This document shows positions 11,249 to 22,513 of a stretch of 64,000 bases of DNA, one piece after another. The stretch comes from Penium margaritaceum. Taxonomy: Eukaryota > Streptophyta > Zygnematophyceae > Desmidiales > Peniaceae. The number at the start of each line of letters is the position of its first letter. The first letter of the stretch is position 1. The stretch spans positions 35,275-99,274 of the forward strand of contig SZWC01003584.1 in the NCBI GenBank assembly GCA_023375785.1, given 5' to 3'. A program made the translations under genes and the position numbers. The notes under the pieces are model-generated. The model saw nothing but the letters and a program-made list of their open reading frames with translations. It did not search any database and was not told where the DNA came from.

Positions 11249-13301
11249 AGTTTCTGGCTCGCGCGGGCCTTTGCCCACTGCAACCCTGCGGCAGCATTTC
11301 CTGGCCGCATGGCAATTGCGCACAACATCAAGATTGGCGCCCGCGCCTACCGTGTGCGTATCAAGAAGCAGCTGTTGGAGGTGAAGTCTGCCATCTCCTT
11401 CACCAACGACGGGTGGAAGGCGGACAACAACGTGAAATACCTGGGAGTCACCGTGCACTGGGTCGACGAGGGCTACAACGTGCGTGCCATGGCCCTTTCC
11501 TTCCAGGCAATCAAGGGTGGCGCCACAGCTGAGAACATCTTCTTGCTGCTGAAGACGTCACTGCAGCAGTGGGCCTTGTGGGATTGGATATTCTGCATCA
11601 CCATGGACAACGAGTCCACCAACGACTCGATGGTGGACAACTTCATGGTGCCGAGCAACGACAGCATTGACAAGGCCGGGCATATTCGTTGCCTCGGCCA
11701 TGTTATGAACCTGGCCGTCGGCGACCTGCTGAAGCAACCTCGTGTGATGCAGATCATCCAGCAAGTCCGCGCCATTGCTGTCTTGGTCACGCGCACTCCA
11801 ACCCGTGGATATTCCTTGCAGGCAGCCGTTGAAGCAGCAGGGCTCCAATACAAGTCTCTCCACCTGGACATGGAGACCTGGTGGAACAGTGCCCTTGACA
11901 TGAGTGAGCGCGTGATCGCTGTGAAATCGGTGCATGACACGTGGCTGGACGGCTCTGGCAGGGATGGAGCACACCTGAAGCCCACGTTCAAAGACTGGGA
12001 GCTCATTGCCATGGTGACGGTCATCCTGAAGCCCTACAAGGGCTTCACGGAGGACATCTCCGGCTCCTCATATCCCACCCTGTCGCTGGTCATCCCATTT
12101 CACTCATCTCTGCTTGACAAGATGCATGCATGGGTTGTGAAGGCTGTAGCTGCAGAGCGCAAGAGCAAGCGGCGTGGAGCTGCGGGCCAGCTGGACTGCA
12201 AGGAGCAGCTGCTCCTAGAGCTGAAGCCAGGCCTAGCGGCTAGCATAGCCAAGCTCGACAAATATGCCAAGCTGTGTACCGAGCGCCACGTGTTGGCCAC
12301 AGCACTCGATCCGCGTTTCAGGCTGCGCTACTACGCCAACATACATCCAAAGGTCGGCGTTGCATCACCTGCTGAGCTCCAGGTCAAAGTTGTGGAACTG
12401 TTGCGGCCCTACAACGACCAGGTGCAACTGTGCCAGGCTGCCGAGGAGGCTGCAGCAGAGATTTGCGCGATCAACGTCGTCACCTTGGCAATCAACAACG
12501 TCGGATGTCCTCGGGCGACACAGTCAGCCAGTGCAGCCACCTCCAGCACGTCAACAGTTACTCCAGGTTTGTTTCACAGCCTTCATTTTCATTACAGCAG
12601 TTCACTTCACTTGAGTGAAGGCTTCTTTACATAGTCGTTTGTGTTCTATCTGTGCTGCAGCGGCAACACCAGTGGCGGCAGGAACGCTACCAACGCAGCC
12701 ACGCCGAAGCTCCAGGCTCCAGACTGAAGGAGACGTTATGGAGGCTGCGCTGGAAGACGCGGGGGCCGACATGTTTGCAGAACCAGAGGCCCCCGCACAT
12801 GCTCAGACTGCTCCCTCCACTCTGGAGGTTAAGGTGGAAAATTGGGCCAAGGACGAGAAGAAACCACGGAAGTGCAGAATCCTGCACTACCTGCGCAAGT
12901 ACAGGACGAAGTACCCTACTTTCCACCTCATGGCCCTTGACCACCTTGCAGTCCCGGCAACCAGAACTCCATCAGAGCGTCTGTTCTCTCTTGGACGCCA
13001 CATCATTACTGACTTCCGTCAGTCGCTCGTCGACCTGACAGTGGAGAACCTGATGCTCTTGAAGTCATGGATCAACGACCCTACTTTAGTCAACTTCCCA
13101 TTCGCACCGACTGGGGAAGTTGCGCCAGAGTTGGAGGCCGAAGAAGCTTGGGTCAATGAACGTCGTCGTGCAGGTCCTGCTTTTGAGGAGTTGCCGGAAG
13201 AAGAAGAGGGTGAAGATGAGGGGGCAGAAGATGGTGCAGAGGATGGTGCAGAGAATGGTGCAGAGGATGGTGCAGATGGGGGGGAGGGTCAGGGAGCATG
13301 A
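11249..13301 (+). CDS. hAT-1 transposase, catalytic and dimerisation part (two exons)
   Basis: hAT-family DDE transposase lacking its N-terminal BED finger. Exon 1 (to 12566) begins SFWLARAFAHCNP and holds the first catalytic Asp in SFTNDGW (11408), the second in TMDNESTND, a CLGH motif, and a WWNSALD stretch typical of hAT proteins. Exon 2 (12661-13301) has the C-terminal hAT dimerisation motif TRTPSERLFSLGRH with the third acidic residue (Glu), and ends in an acidic EDGA-repeat tail and TGA. The 94-bp intron is GT-AG and phase 1 on both sides. I see no stop in the sense part. The plus-strand open frame extends left to 10769, but that portion is antisense to the BED segment, so no proper start codon can be assigned. 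Confidence 0.88.
12567..12660 (+). other. Intron in the hAT-1 transposase
   Basis: Donor CAG|GTTTGT and acceptor CTGTGCTGCAG. Exon 1 ends after codon position 1 and exon 2 begins at position 2, so splicing preserves the frame and removes the stop at 12632-12634. The small size is as expected for a compact transposase intron. Confidence 0.8.
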
Positions 13302-13529
13302 TGGGAGGGGGGGCAAGACTTGGGTTTACCATTAGGGCTGACATTTAAGTCACTGTTTGTGAAAAAAAATATGTATTCAGTGTGTGCGCCATGCCATGTG
13401 TCTGCATGTACTACTTGGCTTACCTTGAAGGTTGACTTGTATGTGATAGTTTTTGACAATGTCTGCACATAGTCAATTTTACACAATGGATGTTACAGTA
13501 ACAAGTGTTGAAAAGCACATGATAAGTTA

Positions 13530-13680
13530 TGGATCCGTATACTGGAACCAAAGATCCGGATCCAGGATCCGTGAATCCATGGATCCGCGAATGCCAGGAT
13601 CCGTCACCCCGGTTCCGGATCCAGTCAGTGGATCCGTCCTGCGGATCCGGATCCATCTCAAGATCCGCAGATAGGAACCG
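13530..13680. repeat. hAT-1 right subterminal GGATCC motif cluster
   Basis: About 150 bp just inside the right terminus contain roughly ten GGATCC or AGATCC/GGTTCC variants, far above chance. It mirrors the cluster at the left end and is the probable transposase-binding platform. Confidence 0.85.
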
Positions 13681-13700
13681 TGGGCAGCCTTATGGTCATA

Positions 13701-14811
13701 GACCAATGCATCGCATCCTGCACTTCACCAGGATCCACGCAAATACTTTGATTCCAAGAACAACATCCAAGCATTGCAATACACATTGTTCTAAAAACAC
13801 GTTTATCCAACTTGGCGAATAACTTGTGACAAATTTGTAGAATGCCACGCCTTTTATAAAATGAAACCATAGCCTTGTCTTTAAAGGAATGAAACTGGGT
13901 TCTTCGTTTGAGAATTTTGACAGCTTTGACATGAATTCTATACTGATTCAATGCTGCATTCATTCAATGTTGACATCCTTATATCTGCATTTTCACTAAA
14001 CAATAAAACTTTCTGTATTGGTGGGTTTGTTGATGTTTGTGGGAGTTTTGCAAGAACTTTGAATGGGGGAACCAAAAACTCCCCATGCGTGAAGGGAACT
14101 GGCAAGGCCCTCTGGTAGTAGGACGAAGCATGTGTCTGTGTAAAGACAAAAACAATAAAACTCTGAACGTATTCTGGAATAGGGTTTGATGTGATCTTCA
14201 TGTATGGCAGGGAGTTTCAAAGTCATGAAAGCAGAAAAGGGGTCATCGCTCGGTTACAATCTTTGCAATCAAGCAATGACACATGAGCAGCGACAGCTGT
14301 CGATGAATTCAACATTTTTTTGTCGCTTTCAGAACTGGGGGTATCCTGTCTTCTTGTTGTTCAATGTGGGGGGAAGTTGCAATGGAATTCAAGAATGCTT
14401 CCAGGTGTTGAATTGGTTGGATGATATTTGGATGGTACAACACCTCCTCTTAGTTCTTCCACAGTTTTAGGATATCACCAAGGTGTAGAAAGATAGAAAG
14501 TACATGACAGACAATGATTAAAGATTATCAGTTCTCTGATTGTTTTAAAAAAACTGGTTTGAAATATCCTCTCCATCCCAAAACAAACTGATATGAAGGA
14601 TGGGGGCATGGGGAAAGGTTCAATTCAGTGCAAAACTTCCATTCCGTGTTTTCTTTGTTCATCCTCACAACCTAGAGCTTGCATAGAGAACATGGCCTGG
14701 TATGTATGGTTTTGGTGTCCGTTACGTTATTGTTGTCTAATGGAAACTTAACTCTTAAAATTTCTGTGTGTTCAACTTTCAAGGAATTTGTTTTCGTGAA
14801 CATGCGATTCG
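13701..14811. other. Right flank of hAT-1, nothing recognised
   Basis: 13701-13759 matches the flank seen beyond the empty site at 10445-10503. The rest has short open frames only and no domain or repeat family I can name. Confidence 0.5.
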
Positions 14812-15206
14812 ACCACGATACCACGTGAAGATTCTGGCTGTTCCTAATACCCTACTGACTCTGATATTTGTAGTTTTAGTGGTTATGGATTTAGGATTCC
14901 TTTAGTTCGTCAACCAGGTAATTTATCTTCTTTTTTTTTTTTTTTTTGTCAAAGCAACAGGGCTGAAACCTCATATTCGGCGAGCAGTCCGGTACAGTTG
15001 TGCCAATTNACCACGATACCACGTGAAGATTCTGGCTGTTCCTAACACCCTACTGACTCTGATATTTGTAGTTTTAGTGGTTATGGATTTAGGATTCCTT
15101 TAGTTCGTCAACCAGGTAGTTTATCTGTGTTTTTTTTTTAATTTGTCAAAGCGACAGGGCTGAAACCTCATATTCGGCGAGCAGTCCGGTACAGTTGTGC
15201 CAATTT
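14812..15206. other. Assembly gap (15009) with duplicated, polymorphic flanks
   Basis: 14812-15008 and 15010-15206 are two versions of the same roughly 195 bp. They differ in a poly-T run and by about three or four substitutions, for example TAATACCC against TAACACCC. The pattern fits unmerged contig ends from two haplotypes. Confidence 0.88.
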
Positions 15207-16689
15207 GGCAAAGTGCCAATGGCCGTTCCACGGAAATGGCAGCACAATGTCAGGATGGAAACCAGAAAATTTGCCGAGCCTAGGCGAGAGAGCACATCGC
15301 CCTACAACAGCGATGTGCTCAATCACCAAGGAAGGATATCAATGGTTATGTACAAGTCATGAATATGTGCGCTAACTGACAGATTAGGTAGTCATGCAGT
15401 CAGTATCTACGAACCCCAGCCATCAGTACCTCCTATCCTCCCGCTCATCATAGACCGGAAAATGTCACCCCCAAGGAGCGATTGTAATGTATAGTGAATG
15501 CTACACGTCATGCCTCCCTCCTCGTCCACCTCCTACATGTCATCCGGTTGGTCATCCTTGTTGAATTGCCAAGCTCACTATCAACTCCACCGACGTACCT
15601 GGCATGCATGCTCCGCCTGACTACTTCATCTACGTCACGCCCAAGTCAAGAAACACAACCCTCCTTGTCCTTCCATCCAACATCCCCCTCGTGTGGTCAG
15701 AGCCGTCTGTGGGTTGCAGCTCACAAGCTTCCTTGTTGGACTTCGTCACCATGCTTCCTTGGCAACCGAAGACCATGTAGAACTACAATCCCGGTGCTGG
15801 GCCATCAGGTATGAAGGACGAGGGAAGCACTCAGCAGCCACGCCCAATGGCTGCCGAGAAAGGGAAGGCGCCTGCCACGTCACCTTCCAAGCATGAGCCC
15901 CCGAGGACAAGGCTCCGTTCCGAGGCCCTTGTCATCCAGGAGGGAGGTACAACTGCCGGTAACTGCGATAATGGTGGGAGCGATGATGGAAAATCCACCA
16001 GCTCGAATGACTCCTCCGACAATGAGACCACTCATTGCCCTCATTGAACGGCCAGACTCCGACAACTCTACGAACACATAGTTCCATGCACTCCAAGGAT
16101 TTATGGTTAACCACCCCAAACTCACACACTTGATTATCAGTGTATCAAAAATTGCATTTCTACATGCAAACATTTTTCACAAAACATCCACATGACTGCA
16201 TGTCAGCAAAGCCCAGATGAACATCCCTTGTATAGAATTAAAACTATAATGGGCTCTATGTGATATTTGGCAGTTTGTACAAACATTCCATGTTCACTGG
16301 TTTGTGCACTTCTCAATACACTTGTTGATGCACAGTTTCACGGGTGAGGCAATTGGTCATACACGACTCCAAGTGTCAGATAAAACCACCACCATAGACA
16401 CTACAGGAGCATTTATAGGTGTGTCAATATCCAAGAAGTGTAAGATTACATGGAATGGTTTGGGTGTGATTAATCCGGCACGATCTATCATGCGTACAAA
16501 ATGCATTGAATGGTACAACATCTCCATTGCACGTTTCGCACATCCGACAGGGACTGCGTCTAGAATCGCTTAGCAGAAAGCACCGTTGCTGGGTGATTTG
16601 TTGAGGGTACCAGAATCGTGAATATATAGTGTGAGGCGACGGTACTGGCATCTATTTTCGTCACACCATCTGCACCAATCTCAAGCAAC
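15207..16689. other. No recognised feature
   Basis: Short open frames exist, such as 15811-16047 with a Ser/Asp/Asn-rich tail that could recall a retroelement gag, but no motif supports a call. Nothing I can name is present. Confidence 0.45.
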
Positions 16690-16725
16690 AAAAAAAAGCA
16701 TGGATACAAAGGGAAGCAAGCCTGG

Positions 16726-17185
16726 ATGGCTACTCAGCCAATCATCATAGCTGAAAAAAACGAGGAGCTGGAGGTGGCACGTGTGGCAGGAGTAGCACTT
16801 AACAGAAAACCCATCCAGCAACAGGTCTGCGGCATCATTGATCGCCATGCACTCTACGAGCTCATGCAGATGGGGTTGAAAGTGTTTGGGCGGTCATGGG
16901 TACGTTCCTTTGTGAGGAGGAAGATGGGATGGGGATGGCATGCCAACACCACTACAGCATAGAAGATCCCTAACAACTGGGAAGTGAGGGTTCGGATGTT
17001 TCATCGGCGTGCCGCATGCATGGCCACTCGGTATGGAATTGAATTTTTCATGGTCATTAATGCCAACCGTACTAGCATGCAGCTCATGCCTACTGTCGGC
17101 CACACCTATGGGCCAATTGGAAGTGGTGGCGTTACAATACTGGATCTGGAGGACAAGCGATGCCAGTCATTGCGACTGTGAAAAC
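16726..17185 (+). pseudogene. pogo-like (Tc1/mariner superfamily) transposase fragment
   Basis: The plus-strand translation reads SWVRSFVRRKMGWGW, then a TTTA-stop-KIPNNW junction, RMFHRR, FFMVINANRTSM, TVGHTYG and LEDKRCQS. This matches the order in pogo/DDE_1 transposases: an RRATT(A)QK stretch, an R-x3 helix, the NADQTG catalytic segment, a TY-G loop and EDKR. The first catalytic Asp appears as Asn (NANRT for NADQT). A TAG at 16960-16962 sits where the family usually has Gln. Only the middle of the gene is seen; the right side passes directly into the copia-A leader. No inverted repeats were found. Confidence 0.65.
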
Positions 17186-17782
17186 AGCTGCTGCTGTTGC
17201 ACACACTGCAATGAGGATGTAGGCGTTTCCTATGGTGGAAGAGGTAGCTTCTACGGTTAAGAAAAAGAAAGAGAGGATGGTGGCTCAAATGGACTGGACA
17301 GTCTGATTTGTTTTTTGTGGCAATAGCAGCGTCGACTGCCTCTCCTGTTGTGAGGATCTGCGTGGCCAAGTTCGGAAGAGTTGCTGCAAGTGGCCCAAAT
17401 GCTGAGGTTGCCCGGGAAAACTCCTCCTCAGCACGCGTACCAGCCGTTGCAGCGGGTGCACATGAGACTCTAGCTGTGGCTGCAAATGAGGTTGCACCAG
17501 TTGCTACTACGTTAAGTATGGCAAAAAAAAGACTGACGGCCTGTGCAGACGTTAAAACCTTGGGCATGAAGGGATTTTTTTATTCCAGGCTCACTGATGT
17601 TGTAGGTGAGAGGTGCTATGCTGACTGATGCAGCTGCGACAGTGACTATTGCAACTGTGACTAGAGCTGTTGTGACTGGTTCGTCAAAGACTGTGACTGA
17701 GAATACCGGTGTGCCACCTAAAGGAGGAGATGTAAGGGGTTAGAGGGAGCACTTACTAGTGATCTGTGCACGCGGTTTGACG

Positions 17783-18061
17783 TCAGGATGACATCGAAGC
17801 CACCGGCTGGATGTCATCAACCGTGCATACTTGGTGATTGATCTTCTCTTGTTCGTGCGTGTAATCTGCAGCGGCCTCATTGGAGTTGTACTCTCCTGGC
17901 ACATTCATCTGATGTTGCCGCCAATTCTCGCTTTCTTTGTCTCTTTGTTGCTCCTTCCACCATTCCATTGATGGCGGCATCCTCCTCATCTGATGGAGAG
18001 AGGATGGGTGGTGACTCCAATGGTGACGCCTGGATTGCAGTGACGATGGTAGCACCACCAA
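17783..18061 (-). pseudogene. Conserved peptide-coding stretch in the copia-A leader
   Basis: A minus-strand open frame includes MEWWKEQQRDKESENW, then MNVPGEYNSNEAAADY and an EQEKINHQV stretch. The leader of copia-2 has a counterpart at 37368-37577 (RWEEEHWRDAAHEYQ, VPSEFHMDKAAIEY and QEEIDHHV). Spacing and hydrophilic pattern are shared although the DNA has diverged. The function is unknown. Confidence 0.55.
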
Positions 18062-19156
18062 TGAGAAGAGCCCGCGGAGGTGATGAGGGAGATGGAGTGA
18101 TAGGTTGTGGCTGAGATCATCGGCAAGAGCAATTCCAACATTTCTGATGATGGGACAGTCGCACCATCGACCTAATAATTTAGGCCGTGGATGTGGATGT
18201 GACTACAGCAAGAGCGAGGAACGGATGTGTGGATTTGGCTATAGGCTAGGATTGCAGCTGTGGTTGCAACTGTGACCGTTGGCAAAGACCAGTCCAGAGG
18301 TTGCATCAACTTTTGCCAATCATGTTAGTTACACCAACTGTTGGTGATGCTAGTTTTGTTGCACTAGTGGCTGCTGCATCTATTGCTACAGTCAGATCAC
18401 AGCAGCAGATGTGCTCATAACGGCAATCACAGCATGGCAGCAAGAGGCCGGATGGCGGCTGTGGTTGTGACCACATGTGTGCCTATCACGGTAGTGGCAG
18501 CTGCTGTGACTGCTATTGCAAATATCGGGGAGATCTAGCGGTGGCGAAGGCTGCTGCTGCTATTGCAAGTGTAACAGTGACAGCCAAGCCTATACCAATG
18601 GCCAGTGGAAACATGAGCAGGATGGCAGCTCTGGTAGTGACCACGACTGCGGCTGCAGCGGTAGTGGTAGACATAGCTGCTGCTATCACTATTGCAAATA
18701 CCGGGGACATCAAGCGACAGTGACGGGTGTTGGCACTGCTGCAAGTGTGAAGGTGATAACCGAACCCGAACCAATGGCCAGCGAGAAGATTGGGCAGCAC
18801 GTGAAGGATGGGCGACCAAAAAAGGGCCAAGGACCCTAAACAATGAAGGTCAATGAGAGGGCAAGAGAACCCGCTCGCGGAAGTCAACCTCTCTTTGCCT
18901 CTCTCGACTCCACGACAGGCTACGTGGTAGTTGCAAGGGAGGCAGAAGGGGCTAAAGAGCTGATGTGCAGCCGAGTATTGCCGCAAGATGTATCATAGAG
19001 AAGGTGAAACCCTCAATGGATGCTGGGATGTGGCGGGCACACCATGGCGTGCCCGCGGCCAAGAGTGGCGAGGGGCCAGGCTCCGAGAATCAATGCCTCA
19101 TTGCGGAAGACGTGGCAAGCGGGTGACTAGTTCTTCCCTCACGAGGCTCTGATACC

Positions 19157-19600
19157 TGAGTTGATAAAATCGTGTAAGGGAGAGAGAACGAGAGAGTGAG
19201 AGAGAGTGGGAGAGTGGAACGCCATGGATTTGTTGCGAAGGTCACTCAGAAAGGAGAGAAAATAGTAGTGAGTTGTTGGGTGGAGTGAGGCCTTAGCATT
19301 GTGAGCAAGCCCCACCTCGTGCATCAGGCACAAGGTGTGGCCGCCACCACCCCTGGATTTGCGCCTGACCTCTTGAAAGTGAGTTTAAGAGCGACTGTTG
19401 TTGGAAAAATCCGGAAGTATGACCATAGCACGATCAACGTCCTACAACCAACCTAAATCAACCACAAAGCCAACAGTGCATGAAAGATGATCCAAATCAT
19501 CCTATGTGCATGTGGGCGTGCCCCAAAAGTGAGTTTTCTGCAACTGTATTCCATAACAAAGGTTTGTAAAGAGCTACAAGCTGGCCCATTGGTGCACGTC
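19157..19600 (-). repeat. copia-A 5' LTR, left part
   Basis: Starts TGAGTTGATAAAATCG next to the primer site and aligns with the copia-2 LTRs, including the shared GAGCAAGCCCCACC and GGCCCATTGG stretches. It is broken at 19600 by the copia-2 insertion and continues at 42971. Confidence 0.82.
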
Positions 19601-20238
19601 TTAGTTAGTAGACCTGTGCGAGGGAATGATAACGAGCTGGTAACAGATTAGGAAAGAGGGGGATGTCATGGATTGTTGCAAGCTCGCTTAGAAAACATGA
19701 GACACAGGTGAGTAGGTGGATGGGTGGAGAGACGCCTTAGCACGATGAGCAAGCCCCACCTTGTGCATCATGCACGAGGTGCGGCTGCAGCCTCCCCTGG
19801 AGGCGAGCCAGACCTCTTCAGAATTAGTCAGAGAGCGGCTGCTGTCGGAAAAATCTTGCAACATGACCCCAACAGGATAGGCGTCCGGCAACTAACCCAA
19901 AGCAAACATAGGACCAACCAAGCATGCAAGACAATCCATAAAGTGTTAGTGGGCATGCCACCAAGTGGGCTTTCTACAACAGTATTCCATATGAGAGGTT
20001 TTCAAACAGATGTTGGTTGGCCCATTGGAAGAAGCCTTATGGTTTCCATTTGGGTGTGAACACAAGTGTGGAGCCGGGGAGAACTCCATAGAACTTGGAT
20101 GTGTCATTGCTTCAGAGCACCACTTGGTTTTTATGGCAGTTACCTTGATTTACTCTCCTGCATAGATGATTGTGTGTGGAGACCACAGGACAGTAATCAG
20201 TACAGTGGTAATTCAACAATCAAACACCAATACAAACA
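19601..20238 (-). repeat. copia-2 3' LTR
   Basis: 638 bp ending ...AATACAAACA, followed by CCTCCC (a purine tract on the minus strand). It aligns along its whole length with 42324-42970. Confidence 0.85.
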
Positions 20239-21853
20239 CCTCCCTTGGCCCGCAGATGAAGAACAACACAGGTCACAGAATACAACACGGGACGCACGTG
20301 GATAGAGAACAATGTGCATTGGACAACTGCTAGAGGGCAACAATAGTCAGACTCAGTCAAGTGCAGAGGGTTCACGTGTCGAACCAATGAATGCACACCA
20401 AACATGAACGAGCCAGAGCTGAGTGCCTTGGTCAGGAAATCAGCAAGCAGAGAACGTGTGTCCACCCAGATAACATTCACAACACCAGCAGCAATGTATT
20501 CACAAAAACGTGAGGCTTGAAAAAGGAGTGCTTGGTGCGTGAGTAGTGCATGCCATGGTTTTCACGATGGTCTTTGTGCTTTGGTTTTCTCAGTGCAAAG
20601 TGATGTAGTGAATGGGCACACGCAGCTACTGCAAGAGGCAACATAACCAGACACTGTCACACATACATGAGCTGAGAGCAACGTAATCAGAATTTCTAGA
20701 CAACGCAACCATGTTTTCCACTCTTCCAAGAAACAACAGTGCCTCCAACCAAGAAGAGATAGCATGACCGACTGTGTGCATCAGTGTCACGAGCCCAGTA
20801 TCTATCGGTATAGTCATCAAAAACTACAGGGGACTATGCTCCATAGCGCAATCCAATACGTGCTATCAAAAGTGCATATTGAATGACACGAAGTGCAACC
20901 TCAATATGGTGCTTCTATGGACACAAAGATGTTAATGCCAAGTAGGTGACATAAACCGCAATGTATGTGCACATTGTCGTAGCAAGCTACATCAAGGAGC
21001 CAATGACTCAAAGAAATTCAATGACCTCAACGTCCCCCCTCCCCCCTCCCAGCTGAGCCACATCAGGTGCTTTCAGAATTCTCTAGCCAGCTTGGGTCAT
21101 AAGTGTAGAGCCAGGTGAAATCGTAGCAAGCAGGGGAGCAAAGCGCTCACCAAGACTGCGGATGTAGGCAGCCCAATGCACATGCAGTATGCGTTTTGAA
21201 CGGTCCCACTTGATTCCCATACCAAGAAACACTTGAGTGGGGCCAAGGTCCTTCTTTTTGTAGATTGAATGCAAAAGATGCATTGAGTATTGCATAGCAG
21301 ATAGACTCGGAGAGGCAATGAGCAAATCATCAACATAGGCAAGGACGACAACAAGAGGGGACGACGGAGGACCAAGGCACAGTGCGGGGTCAACTGTACT
21401 GCGGCGGTATCCACCCCTCTCAACAGTAGTTGTGATCTCCATGTTCTAGCAACAAGGGCACTACTTCACTCCATACAATTCCTTATGAAGGCAACATATC
21501 TTGTTGGTGTCATCGGTCAAACCGCATGGCTACACTATGTAAACATCCTCATCCAAGGTAGTCTTCACGTCCATCTGTTTAAGTTCCCAATCATGGTGTA
21601 CCACTAGACTGAGGGGGGCACCGGCATTGGTGTAGCGTCCAACTGGTGTAAGTGTTTCATCAAACTCCACGTTAGGGACTTGCAAGAAACCCTTGGCGGT
21701 GAGACGCGCCTTGCAGCAAAAAGCAACACCTACGAGTTTCAGCTTGGGCCAATATACCCAACGTACTGGGGCAGCTTTGCAACTAGGTGGCAAGTCTACT
21801 AGCTCATACACTCTATGCTCGTGAAGAGCATCCAGCTCCTCATTCATGGACAT
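20220..21853 (-). pseudogene. copia-2 RT and RNase H region (fossil)
   Basis: Minus-strand peptides include ADFLTKALSS (RNase H tail), VLAYVDDLLIASPS (the RT catalytic YVDD), the CMCIG/LHVHWAAYIR stretch after RT, and an N-terminal RT stretch with LDALHEHRVYELVDLPP. The domain order is that of copia pol. The region is broken. Confidence 0.87.
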
Positions 21854-22513
21854 CTTCCAGATAGATTACTCAATGGCCTCGAGAGCCTCACACACTGTAA
21901 TGGGCTCTAAGGAAAGGAGGGAGGCCACTGGAAGAAAAGCAGGTAGCGACGAAGCCTGGTATCACTGGCACTTTGGAACGAATCAAAGATAAGAGAGGAT
22001 CCAAGATTTGTGCTAGGGTGTATGACACCGACACCAAGACTGGCAGTGGTGGCGAGACTCAAGGTACACAGACCTATGTCACTTGAAACAACACCACTAT
22101 GGAATGGTAGGGCACAAAGCCAACCACCACGAGTGCATGGCTCCGGGGACAGAAGGACAAGAATAACCAGATTAAACAATGGAATAGGAGCCACAGGGAA
22201 CCAAGCAATGGAAGATGGAGGAACTGAAGAGGAAACATGGGACTGGTCAATGGACAGAGTAGGATGAGAAGACATGTTAGTAGAGGGAGGACTGGACGGA
22301 GAGCCAGAAGGAGAGAACGGGGGGGGAGAGAATAGAGGCACCATCAGAGCCCCCATCATAGGAAGCACATGGGGATACAATAGGAGCTACATCACTGTCA
22401 CTGTGCAAAGCACCATTGGCACAGTTGCCATGATCCGAAGACGTAGTAGGAATGAAAAGAGGAGAGACACCCGCCCTCTCCAAATGAGAGCGGGACAAGG
22501 ATGCCAACAGTGG

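Larger units (their letters stand above)
10827..13692 (+). mobile_element. hAT-1 DNA transposon
   Basis: Cut-and-paste hAT transposon of 2866 bp. The 8-bp target duplication is TGATCATA (10819-10826) and TGGTCATA (13693-13700). The terminal inverted repeats are imperfect: CAAGGGTGCACACGGATCC on the left against TAAGGCTGCCCACGGTTCC read inward from the right, 15 of 19 matching. Both subterminal regions carry many GGATCC motifs. The transposase reads on the plus strand with one short intron, but the BED-finger segment near the left end is inverted, so this copy probably cannot make a complete transposase and would need one supplied in trans. The boundary is confirmed by the empty site at 10437-10444. 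Confidence 0.95.

Noticed and set aside
17106-18843. Ala/Val-rich frames resembling hydrophobic secreted proteins
   Set aside because: They lie in the triplet-rich copia-A leader, where several frames on both strands are open at once.
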